Below, one piece after another: positions 1 to 6,998 of a stretch of DNA of 64,000 nt. Numbering within the stretch: position 1 is the stretch's first letter; each line of letters opens with the position of its first letter. This stretch comes from Fluviicola sp. (GTDB lineage Bacteria; Bacteroidota; Bacteroidia; Flavobacteriales_D; Crocinitomicaceae), in assembly GCA_029866325.1 (NCBI GenBank), contig JARWZO010000007.1, positions 60,493 to 124,492 of the forward strand. Direction: 5' to 3'. The notes under the pieces were generated by a model that was not told the origin of the DNA, made no database searches, and saw only the letters and a program-made list of their open reading frames with translations. The position numbers were made by a program, and so were the translations under genes.

Positions 1-904
1 CGTTTATCGAGGTATGTTCATGCAATTTCCAGAATTCGGCTTTACGCATGATTCGTTGCGTAGTATTTTCGGTGGCAAGCATAGCGTTCTTCAAACAACG
101 CAAAAACCATTCAAGCCACTCGGTAATATCACCTGAACTGTGCTGCACTTTTTGTAATACTTGGTAATAGCGTTTGCGTTCTATTAAAATTTGGCTCGAC
201 ATGCTGTAAAATCGTTCGCCACTACTTTCTGCACGAGCAAGTAATAAATCGGTTAAAGCGCGACCAATTCTACCATTTCCGTCATCAAAAGGGTGAATAA
301 TGATAAACCAAAAATGGGCTATGGCTGCTTTTAAGACGAGGTCAAGACTATGATCATTATTAAACCAATCCAAAAACTTGTCCATTTCTAGTTTTACTCG
401 TTTAGGAGCTACAGCTTCATAATGTATTTTTTCTTTCCCTAGCTCACCTGAAACAACTTGCATTTCGCCTGTCCGGTATTGCCCTACTTCTATTTTATAT
501 GGTCCGCTATAGCCAGTAGGAAAAAGCGCCGCATGCCAACCGAACAAGCGATCTTGAGTTAAGGGTAACGTATGACGTTGAGTGGCATCAAGCATCATTT
601 CTACCACACCTTCTATGTGACGGCTACTTGGCACGAGTCCGGCGCTATTGATACCCAAACGTCTCGCAATAGATGATCGTACTTGGTCATAATTGAGCAA
701 TTCTCCTTCTATTTCTGATGATTTTACCACATCCAAGGTCAAGGCAGTAAGCGTGGCTTCTTCTTTGGCAGAAAAACCCAGCGCATTCATTTGTCCGATG
801 ATTTTGCCTTGCATTAGCCGAACCTCGCCAAACAACGCATTCATCGCTTTGTCTTCCCAAGTGAAGTCAGTCCAATTTTTATGCTCGTAAATGTATGTTG
901 CCAT
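1..904 (-). CDS. Fic family AMP-transferase with DUF4172-like N-terminus (partial, runs off the left edge)
   Basis: I translated this from the raw sequence: ATG at 904-902 opens 301 codons without a stop to the window edge. The Fic core is clear: HPFDDGNGRIGR at residues 204-215 matches HPFx[D/E]GNGRxxR, with the catalytic His and the ATP-phosphate-binding loop intact. An inhibitory-helix motif, S-S-E-I-E-G at 62-67, fits [S/T]xxxE[G/N] and lies N-terminal to the core, so this is a class II Fic enzyme predicted to be self-inhibited. Fic enzymes AMPylate hydroxyl side chains of target proteins; the target cannot be read here. The N-terminal 100 residues look like the Fic_N_2/DUF4172 helical domain common in Bacteroidota. 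A promoter-like box and palindrome lie just upstream. The C-terminus is missing. Confidence 0.93.
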   Translation of the reverse strand, partial: MATYIYEHKNWTDFTWEDKAMNALFGEVRLMQGKIIGQMNALGFSAKEEATLTALTLDVVKSSEIEGELLNYDQVRSSIARRLGINSAGLVPSSRHIEGVVEMMLDATQRHTLPLTQDRLFGWHAALFPTGYSGPYKIEVGQYRTGEMQVVSGELGKEKIHYEAVAPKRVKLEMDKFLDWFNNDHSLDLVLKAAIAHFWFIIIHPFDDGNGRIGRALTDLLLARAESSGERFYSMSSQILIERKRYYQVLQKVQHSSGDITEWLEWFLRCLKNAMLATENTTQRIMRKAEFWKLHEHTSIN

Positions 905-924
905 TGTTTCGTTTCAGCTTGCAA

Positions 925-958
925 CAAATATACAGATTATTTACCGCAAATTTGCGGT
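925..958 (-). promoter_or_regulatory. Promoter with overlapping palindromic operator for the fic gene
   Basis: On the minus strand TATATTTG (932-925) is an exact match to the Bacteroidota -7 box TAnnTTTG and sits 21 bases before the fic ATG. The perfect 16-bp palindrome ACCGCAAATTTGCGGT (943-958) covers the place where the -33 element should be. A further half-site CACCGCA occurs at about 976-982. Operator use is inferred from this position. Confidence 0.5.
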
Positions 959-1060
959 GAATATGGTGTGTTTTCACCGCAGGAAGGAATTATCGTGGAG
1001 AAAAAATGCTGTTTTTTAATGGTGAAGTTGTGGGTCTTTGCTATAGAATCAAAAGCGTAA

Positions 1061-1207
1061 TTATAGTGGCTTCGCAAGTTTAATACCTTTTTCTATCAGC
1101 GTAGTTAAAGAGGTTTTTCCTTCTATATAAGAACGCACAACTTCTTTGTCTTCAAGCATTTTAGCCACAGACTTTAGCAAATCATTCTTATTAATTGTCT
1201 TTTTCAT
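1061..1207 (-). CDS. Small hypothetical protein, 48 aa
   Basis: ATG at 1207-1205 opens 48 codons to a TAA at 1063-1061. The product starts MKKTINKNDLLKSV and ends GIKLAKPL. It is charged, predicted helical and has no signal or membrane segment. I do not recognise a family. It lies between the fic gene and an orphan 207-residue gene on the same strand, and could be a small regulator or antitoxin-like partner, but nothing in the sequence proves this. In favour of a real gene: sensible amino-acid composition, lysine/leucine heptad-like spacing and a Bacteroidota-typical lysine-rich start. Confidence 0.5.
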   Translation of the reverse strand: MKKTINKNDLLKSVAKMLEDKEVVRSYIEGKTSLTTLIEKGIKLAKPL

Positions 1208-1302
1208 GTAAAGCGAAGATCGTAAATTTTATTTTCGCTAGTTAAGTAAGTGATTAATAGTTAAGTGTATGGCTGTTACAGCAATTGATTAATCTCGGTT
1301 AG

Positions 1303-1926
1303 CTAACGAATCTTAAAGTTGTTCCAAATGTCATATAGTTCGTCTACTTCTATTTCGCTGAAGTGTTTGTTTAAAAGTCCACAATGACTCATATAAGCCA
1401 TACTCTCTCCAAATTTTAGATATTGGGTTTGGGGAATTTCTTTTTTCCTTAAACACCTTTTCAACAGTTCTAGCCTTGTTTTTTCGTCTGATTCAATAAT
1501 GTCGGAAATCTTTTCAATTTCGTCTTTCGTGAATCTGTTTGTTATAGCGTCAAATTCCTTCATTACGTTCCAATCTTTTCGTGCGCCCATTCCAATATCC
1601 ACTCGTCTGAATCGACCTTTTTGTAATGCGAAATTCAATTCGTCTTTTCGTTCAAAATCAATGTTGTTTTTTTTCAATTCAACCCAAAACATTTCAGTTG
1701 CAATGCCAACACTCTCTTTCCAAAGTGTTAGTATATTACTTGAAACAAATTTTAATTGAGTAAGTGTAAAAGATTCGTTGCTCAATCTATCAGTCCAATA
1801 GTTACCGTTAATGACTAACGCTTCCTTCGTTTTAGGGTCGAACAGATCAGCGTTGTTTACCAAGTCATTTTGAATATGAATGGTTCTTACGAGCTGGTTT
1901 TTGTATTCTGACTTTTTGTCTGTCAT
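1303..1926 (-). CDS. Hypothetical protein, 207 aa
   Basis: The reading frame is intact, with an ATG start and a soluble, strongly charged product. There is no signal peptide and no membrane segment. It contains several lysine/glutamate-rich helices (for example around residues 120-150, FTKDEIEKISDIIESDEKTR) and ends WNNFKIR. I do not recognise a domain. It sits in the same-strand accessory stretch as the Fic and ATPase-TIR genes, separated from the latter by about 320 bases that hold a gene remnant. Its base composition is more AT-rich than that of the glycan and dcw clusters, in keeping with acquired DNA. Function unknown. Confidence 0.75.
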   Translation of the reverse strand: MTDKKSEYKNQLVRTIHIQNDLVNNADLFDPKTKEALVINGNYWTDRLSNESFTLTQLKFVSSNILTLWKESVGIATEMFWVELKKNNIDFERKDELNFALQKGRFRRVDIGMGARKDWNVMKEFDAITNRFTKDEIEKISDIIESDEKTRLELLKRCLRKKEIPQTQYLKFGESMAYMSHCGLLNKHFSEIEVDELYDIWNNFKIR

Positions 1927-1981
1927 TGTCGAATTTTAAAATCTACTAACGTCTAGGGAAGATGGACTTTTAAAACCAAAA

Positions 1982-2089
1982 CTAATGCGCGTTATGCTTA
2001 ATCATATCCCTCACTTCCATCAAGGCAAAACCGAGTAAATTTAATCCATTCCACTGGCTAGATTGGTTTCGGGCTTGGAAATAGTCGCG
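1982..2089 (-). pseudogene. Remnant of a NADAR (YbiA-like, DUF1768) gene, C-terminal part only
   Basis: The minus strand is open from a TGA near 2195 to a TAG at 1984-1982 without a usable start codon. Its last 36 codons contain the string QWNGLNLLGFALMEVRDMI, which resembles the conserved NADAR C-terminal end (W-x-G-x-N-x-LG-x-x-LM-x-x-R, as in Escherichia coli YbiA). The residues before it do not look like the rest of a NADAR fold, so the gene seems truncated or frameshifted. NADAR proteins act on ADP-ribose/NAD-linked metabolites. The remaining bases between 1927 and 2243 hold nothing else that I can see. Confidence 0.42.
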
Positions 2090-2243
2090 ATTTAGAACTA
2101 TCAAGTTATGTATTTGTGCTGAATTTAATGATAAGCATTTAACTTTAATGAACCATTGAAACAGCTTTGACGTTAACCAAATATTACTAGTTCATGCTTT
2201 TTCAATGCAGTTAGTTATGTCATTAATATATCTTCTCATTTTG

Positions 2244-3755
2244 TCATACATCACTAATCTGTTTTGTAGATTCAGCTTCGATTATGCGTTCTTGAGATAT
2301 TCTATCAATTAGTTCCTTACAAATCATTTCTACTTGATTGTCAATATCATCCTCGGTCTCAAAGGTGATACCTCCGTACTTTTTTGACTCGTCAAACATT
2401 CCTACTGGACAGTCAGAATACCAAATTGAGATTATTGAATTCTCCCCAAATCTTTGTTTGAAATTATCTGATTCAAACTTAGTCCATATTTTTTTTGGGA
2501 AGTTCAAACTTAACAGAGGAACTACAAATTTTGCTTCTGTTGAATAAATTGGAGCAAGATAATCTTCAACATTTTCTGCCAAAATTCTACTCTGTTCATT
2601 CTTATCGTAGAATACTGCAATATGATTGTCCAAAAGAACTTTATTTATTCTTTCGGCTAAGTCTCTATTTTCTCCCGCAAATGATAAAGCGAAATCGTAT
2701 TTGCTTGTAAACTGAAATCCTAGGTATCCTATCTGTTTTGAGAACTTACTCCATAACAAGTTCCTAATGTAAAACATAAACTTAGGATCTTCAACTGATA
2801 AAATTCTTGAATTGGTATCATAATGAATTACATCTTGAATACTTTTGTCTTCACGGATAACCGTTTCTAAATGTCCTTTGTCAACGATTTGAGAAATACT
2901 AATTTTGTGTTCGGGATAGGCCCTTACAATATCATCCATTTGAATCGTCCAATCATCTGATTGAGAAAGCCAATAAAGTAAATGCAGATATGGTGCTCTA
3001 CCTTCTCTCCTCAACCTTGTACCAGTTGCAAAGCTTTTTGCTTTGTTATAGAAAATTCTACCGAACTCATCTAATACTTTTTGCTTTATTACCTCAACAC
3101 TGATCTCTGCAGATTTTATGACATCAGAACTTTCAAGTATTCCACCTAATGTGCAAATCTCGCTACAAAAGTACTGAGCAATGTGAAAACTCCCTTTTGC
3201 TAACTCTACTATTTCTGTTTTTATGTTAAACGATATGTTTAAGGCTTCCTCACCTTGGGAAATTAAATGCTCAATCTTTTCATCTGGATTTCTTTCAAAC
3301 CCTATCGTATCAATTCGGTTGTTTAAGTCCGCTGCCATTTTCACAAGGGAATCACCTGCTTTATTGATTCCGATCAAAATTATTTTATCATTTTCTCTTT
3401 CTTCATCTGCTAAGACTTTCATATAATCAGCTATGGCAGATTTTAGGTCATCCGCAAGAATATGGAAGTCGTCAATTATAACTGTCCCAATGCCTTTAAA
3501 TTCTGGAAGCATTTTTATAAACTCCTTATCTTCAGATTTTCTTGCTGACAGTTTAAAAACATTCTTGTTCAATCCAAGTTCTTCAATTGCCTTTTGAATT
3601 GAAGTTGTCTTTCCAATTCCTGATGGCCCTTCGATAACTAGACCCCTACCTTTTGTTCGAAGCGCAACAATGATATTGTTATACTCAATCGGTTTGACAA
3701 ATGTATAAGTTGGAATACCTGATTTTTTGAATACATCTTCTAGATAAACTTTCAT
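2244..3755 (-). CDS. P-loop ATPase with C-terminal TIR domain, candidate defence protein
   Basis: Residues 30-345 form a P-loop ATPase: Walker A GPSGIGKTT at 43-51, Walker B TVIIDDF at 91-97, and a helical/winged-helix-like tail ending in DPKFMFYIRNLLW (323-335). Residues 352-485 form a TIR domain beginning YDFALSFAG (353-361). Glu428 in WTKFE occupies the position usually taken by the catalytic glutamate of NAD-cleaving TIR domains. A plausible model is an ATPase sensor that activates TIR-mediated NAD depletion on phage infection; that is inference from related STAND/AAA-TIR proteins, and this protein lacks a visible C-terminal repeat sensor. The start is the ATG at 3755. It lies between a KilA-N gene and a NADAR remnant. 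Confidence 0.85.
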   Translation of the reverse strand: MKVYLEDVFKKSGIPTYTFVKPIEYNNIIVALRTKGRGLVIEGPSGIGKTTSIQKAIEELGLNKNVFKLSARKSEDKEFIKMLPEFKGIGTVIIDDFHILADDLKSAIADYMKVLADEERENDKIILIGINKAGDSLVKMAADLNNRIDTIGFERNPDEKIEHLISQGEEALNISFNIKTEIVELAKGSFHIAQYFCSEICTLGGILESSDVIKSAEISVEVIKQKVLDEFGRIFYNKAKSFATGTRLRREGRAPYLHLLYWLSQSDDWTIQMDDIVRAYPEHKISISQIVDKGHLETVIREDKSIQDVIHYDTNSRILSVEDPKFMFYIRNLLWSKFSKQIGYLGFQFTSKYDFALSFAGENRDLAERINKVLLDNHIAVFYDKNEQSRILAENVEDYLAPIYSTEAKFVVPLLSLNFPKKIWTKFESDNFKQRFGENSIISIWYSDCPVGMFDESKKYGGITFETEDDIDNQVEMICKELIDRISQERIIEAESTKQISDV

Positions 3756-3976
3756 CTTAGTAATTTAATTAATTTTTCTGTTTCCTTAAATCTGTTAAAT
3801 GTTGTACTCACACCTTATCATAATCGTCAGCGTTTCCATTGAAAAAACCAATAATTACTTACAACCAATTAACGTTGCGTTAGATTCCAGTTCCAATAAT
3901 TTAACTTCCTTTCCAGTTGCAACTTCCTTGTTCGTTTCACCGCCCTAAACCTACCCAATCCACACCAACCAAACAA

Positions 3977-4014
3977 CCGTATAAATACGGTAATTTCATT
4001 GCGGTTTACCGCAA
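3977..4014. promoter_or_regulatory. Two adjacent palindromes between the ATPase-TIR and KilA-N genes
   Basis: CCGTATAAATACGG (3977-3990) and TTGCGGTTTACCGCAA (3999-4014) lie back to back just after the KilA-N stop codon and about 240 bases upstream of the ATPase-TIR start. The half-site ACCGCAA is the same as in the palindrome overlapping the fic promoter at 943-958, which hints at a shared regulator. A terminator role is less likely since there is no T-tract. The other bases of 3756-4020 hold nothing else that I recognise. Confidence 0.3.
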
Positions 4015-4020
4015 AATACC

Positions 4021-4842
4021 TCACTCCAATTTCTTTATTCCGGAGTAGTTCAACAACGATTTCAGTTGGGTGATGGCCATCCGGTTGAGTTGTGTGAGTC
4101 GCTCCGACTGGTTTAAACCGTTGTGGATGAATACGGCGTTCATGCTTTCAAGATTCGAGAGTACAACCAATTGCTCAATAGTAGCCATATCTCGCAAGTT
4201 TCCTTTCGCATCGGGGTTTTCAGCTCGCCATTGTTGGGCTGTTTTACCAAAGAGTGCCACATTCAATAAATCGGCTTCGGTAGCATAAATCACGTTTGTT
4301 TCTTGTTTACTAACCAGTTTCGGGATAAGTAGTTCTTTGATAGCATCGGTATGAATGCGGTAGTTGACTTTGGCTAGAGTTCGTTGTAAATTCCAAGTCA
4401 GTTGCAAGCGGTCGTTTTCTTCTTCTTTGAGGCGTTGGAATTCTTTGATGAGATACAACTTAAATTCAGGGCTCAACCAACTAGCAAATTCAAAGGCGAT
4501 GTCTTTATGCGCAAAAGTGCCACTTCCATACCTGCCTGTTCTAGCCATAATACCGATCGCACCGGTTCTTTCTATCCACTTCTTGACGGATAAAGTAAAC
4601 CGATTTAAACCAGCTTCATTTTTAATTCCCCCGAATTCGGGGGAATTAAAACCCGGATTATTTATTTCTTCCCAAATTCCAATAAATTCAATCGTATTTT
4701 TGTTTCTAAGCCATTTTTCAATCAATACCAAGCCGTCTTCGAAACCTTTCACCATATCGGTTAGCGAAATAAAATCGGTGTTGTCATTTTGGAAAACAGT
4801 GATTTCTGTCCCTTTTACAGTTATTGTTTTATTCTTTGCCAT
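4021..4842 (-). CDS. KilA-N domain protein
   Basis: The N-terminal 120 residues carry the KilA-N fold signature: a short strand pair, FISLTDMVK at 24-32, a long WLRNKNTIEFIGIWEE helix region, then RTGRYGSGTFAHKDIAFEF and WLSPEFKLYLIKEFQRLK at about 101-138. KilA-N is a DNA-binding domain typical of phage and large DNA-virus proteins, also found as stand-alone chromosomal genes in Bacteroidota. The C-terminal half (140-273) is helical and resembles the tail of this chromosomal family. The role is unknown; a regulator in a mobile or defence region is the natural guess. It has the same orientation as the ATPase-TIR gene downstream. Confidence 0.85.
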   Translation of the reverse strand: MAKNKTITVKGTEITVFQNDNTDFISLTDMVKGFEDGLVLIEKWLRNKNTIEFIGIWEEINNPGFNSPEFGGIKNEAGLNRFTLSVKKWIERTGAIGIMARTGRYGSGTFAHKDIAFEFASWLSPEFKLYLIKEFQRLKEEENDRLQLTWNLQRTLAKVNYRIHTDAIKELLIPKLVSKQETNVIYATEADLLNVALFGKTAQQWRAENPDAKGNLRDMATIEQLVVLSNLESMNAVFIHNGLNQSERLTQLNRMAITQLKSLLNYSGIKKLE

Positions 4843-4918
4843 ACTTTAAGCTACAAAGAATTTTTGAAATCACTGCCAACAGGCACGTTCAAATTGACCG
4901 AAAAAAGTTGATTTTTGC

Positions 4919-5857
4919 CTAAAACGTATCCAACTCGCCCCAGGTTACTTTGAGTTTTTCTAAGGGAAATTCGGAAGCGAGTGAGCGGTAACAAACGCCC
5001 CATGAAGGAAAGGTTTCATCGGCGAGTTCGGCAGCTACTTGTTCGGTAGGTGTTCCGGGCGAGGTTTGAAAGGTCAAGGTTCCGAATTTGTAGCGATTGG
5101 CCAATGCTTTAAAAGCCAAGATTCCGGTGCGCAGTTGGTCGTTGATTTCGGCTTGAATGTCGCCGATCATGATGCCGTGATGCGGATGCAGTTTGATCCA
5201 AAACAAGGCATTTTCCAATTCGATGACAAACGTTGAATTGTAGCGTTTGTAGTGGAAATAAGCGTCGTTTCGGGTGATCATCGGGTAGTCGGTCATGGTG
5301 TATAAACTTCCTTGAAACGCGCGATTGGTGGCGTGTTTCTGCAAGATGCGCATGGTTCTGTTTTCAACCATGGAACGCAATGCCGGCACTTTGTTGAGGA
5401 ACTTGTCTAAGCCGCGTTTACGGGCAAAAAAGCGGTAACCACGCACGCGTTCGTCGCAACGGAAACCTACTTTGTCAATTACCGGACGTTCAGAAACATC
5501 GGTGCCGAATCCCCAAATAAATGTAATACCAATTTCTTTTGCCAAATCGCAGGTTTTATTCGCCAATAAACCGAATAACCCTTTGCGCTGATGAGCTTCT
5601 ACGGTCATTGAATCCATGGATTGCGCCGAGATTTCAGTTTTATCGCCCCAATGACTGGCGGTTGGAATGACTCCGTAAAACGCCACCGGTTCGCCGTTGA
5701 AGTAAGCAATATAACCGCAGTAGCTGATTCCCAAATAGGCCGTATCATACTTTTTATAAAGCACATCCAAGGGAAAATCGCGCTTGTAAACCGATTTGTG
5801 AATGCGAGCGATATGACCAAGGTTTTCTTTACTGAGACGTTGAATGTCGTAATCCAT
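4919..5857 (-). CDS. GNAT family N-acetyltransferase
   Basis: Residues 1-160 have the GNAT layout: an initial strand/helix, the strand YIAYFNGEPVAFYGVIP, and the acetyl-CoA-binding segment SMTVEAHQRKGLFGLL (about 82-97, the Q/R-x-x-G-x-G/A equivalent). The C-terminal 150 residues form a second, divergent domain that recalls FemAB/GNAT tandem proteins. It is the last gene of the long surface-glycan locus and starts only 6 bases after the DUF5989 stop, so it is probably cotranscribed. A role in acetylating an amino sugar in the glycan is inferred from context; the acceptor is unknown. Confidence 0.8.
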   Translation of the reverse strand: MDYDIQRLSKENLGHIARIHKSVYKRDFPLDVLYKKYDTAYLGISYCGYIAYFNGEPVAFYGVIPTASHWGDKTEISAQSMDSMTVEAHQRKGLFGLLANKTCDLAKEIGITFIWGFGTDVSERPVIDKVGFRCDERVRGYRFFARKRGLDKFLNKVPALRSMVENRTMRILQKHATNRAFQGSLYTMTDYPMITRNDAYFHYKRYNSTFVIELENALFWIKLHPHHGIMIGDIQAEINDQLRTGILAFKALANRYKFGTLTFQTSPGTPTEQVAAELADETFPSWGVCYRSLASEFPLEKLKVTWGELDTF

Positions 5858-5863
5858 AAGGCT

Positions 5864-6022
5864 TTAAAACAGAGAGTATATAAACGGAGCCACCGATGAA
5901 CTTTCACCCAATACAATGAGCAATCCAACAATGATGAGGGCAAAAATGACGGGATACAACCAATACTTGCGCTTCACGCGCATGAATGTGAAAAATGCCC
6001 CGACAATTTTGAGTTTGCTCAT
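5864..6022 (-). CDS. DUF5989 small membrane protein
   Basis: A 52-residue product starts MSKLKIVGAFFTFMRVKRKY, followed by one transmembrane helix and the ending SSVAPFIYSLF. This is the DUF5989 pattern: a short basic N-terminus, one TM segment, then a [S/A]-APFIY-[S/T]-LF tail. I chose the ATG at 6022 because the family is about 50 residues long; a longer reading to 6154 adds unrelated sequence inside a repeat. DUF5989 genes commonly accompany SxtJ and carbamoyltransferase genes, as here, but the repeats at 6053-6590 separate it from sxtJ. The molecular function is unknown. Confidence 0.85.
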   Translation of the reverse strand: MSKLKIVGAFFTFMRVKRKYWLYPVIFALIIVGLLIVLGESSSVAPFIYSLF

Positions 6023-6052
6023 GCAACAAAAGTATAAAAATCGTTGGGTTGG

Positions 6053-6322
6053 CAATTGGGAGGAGTTGGGTGAATTCAATCGATTAGTTGGGTTGTTTTC
6101 AACTGAAATCTCTCCACATAATATTATGAAATTACGTGTGTAAATGCGGTACATGATTTCATAATATTATGTAGGTGGTAGTGAATGAATTCCAACGTAA
6201 TTCAATCTCAAGTGGCATGGATGAAATCATCAAAAAAAACAAGTTTAAACCACTTAATTTCAATTGGTTAAATTCAGTAATTACGCAATACCATGTCAGG
6301 CTCGGACTGATTACGGAATTTT
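6053..6322. repeat. Tandem repeat copy 1, about 270 bp, with 17-bp hairpin
   Basis: This is the first of two diverged direct copies with a period of exactly 270 (TGAATTCAATCGATT at 6071 and again at 6341). It contains a perfect inverted repeat, ACATAATATTATGAAAT at 6116-6132 and its complement at 6156-6172, with a 23-base loop. No convincing coding frame is seen. It lies upstream of the DUF5989 gene. Confidence 0.85.
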
Positions 6323-6590
6323 TAATTGGGAGCGGTTGGGTGAATTCAATCGATTCGTTGGGTTGTTTTCAACTGAAATCTCTCCACATAATATTATGAA
6401 ATTACGTATGTAAATGTGGTACATGATTTCATAATATTATGTGGGTTGTTAGTGAATGAATTCCAACGTAATTCAATGTCGAGTAGCATGGATGAAATTA
6501 TCAAACAACCAAGTTTAAACCACTTAATTTCAATTGGTTAAATTTAGCAATACCATGTCAGACTCGGACTGATTAAGGAATTTTAAAAAC
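6323..6590. repeat. Tandem repeat copy 2, about 268 bp, with 19-bp hairpin
   Basis: This is the second copy of the 270-bp unit, with scattered substitutions and a short deletion near 6541. Its hairpin is perfect over 19 bp: CCACATAATATTATGAAAT at 6384-6402 and the complement at 6426-6444, again with a 23-base loop. The stem is longer than in copy 1, which suggests that pairing, not coding, is conserved. It begins shortly after the sxtJ stop codon in transcription order. Confidence 0.85.
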
Positions 6591-6626
6591 TAGATTTCAA
6601 CGCCCCAAATCTCTCTATTTTTAACG

Positions 6627-6998
6627 TCACTCGTGCATTTTCGCTCGATCAATTTCCCCCTGCGAAACCGTCCATCCTGCCGTCATTTTCTTCCTCCGAA
6701 TCAACGCTATTGGAGTGACCACGAGTACAAACACAATCCCCAAAACAAGATACGAAACCACATATCCTATCGGGAATGTAACCATCATCAGGAACACGTA
6801 ACACCAACGCAACATTGGTAAATAAACCATTCCAATCACTGGAAATACGAGCGGAATCAGGTATCCGAAATTGATCGCTTTGCCCGACCAACAGCCCAAA
6901 TAGACGAGCATTGCAATTAAAATTGCTCCGAAAATACGCAGTGATCGAGCCGAAAGCGCCGACTGTTGCTTGTTCCAATAATGCTTAATCCGGTTCAT
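6627..6998 (-). CDS. SxtJ family membrane protein
   Basis: A 123-residue product begins MNRIKHYWNKQQSALSARSL and has about three hydrophobic helices (residues 20-36, 40-60 and 64-95), then a short basic tail. The small size, the RSLRIFGAILIAM start and the position directly after a NodU/CmcH carbamoyltransferase identify the SxtJ family. I chose the ATG at 6998, which overlaps the carbamoyltransferase stop by 14 bases; a longer frame start at 7103 would lie deep inside that gene. SxtJ function is unproven. It is inferred to assist the carbamoyltransferase at the membrane. Confidence 0.82.
   Translation of the reverse strand: MNRIKHYWNKQQSALSARSLRIFGAILIAMLVYLGCWSGKAINFGYLIPLVFPVIGMVYLPMLRWCYVFLMMVTFPIGYVVSYLVLGIVFVLVVTPIALIRRKKMTAGWTVSQGEIDRAKMHE

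Noticed and set aside
1..4842. Integrated prophage suggested by the KilA-N gene
   Set aside because: No integrase, capsid, tail, terminase or attachment-site pair is visible; stand-alone KilA-N genes are common in Bacteroidota.
6053..6590. Possible CRISPR-like array from the two repeated blocks
   Set aside because: Only two copies of 270 bases exist, without short unique spacers, and no cas genes are present.
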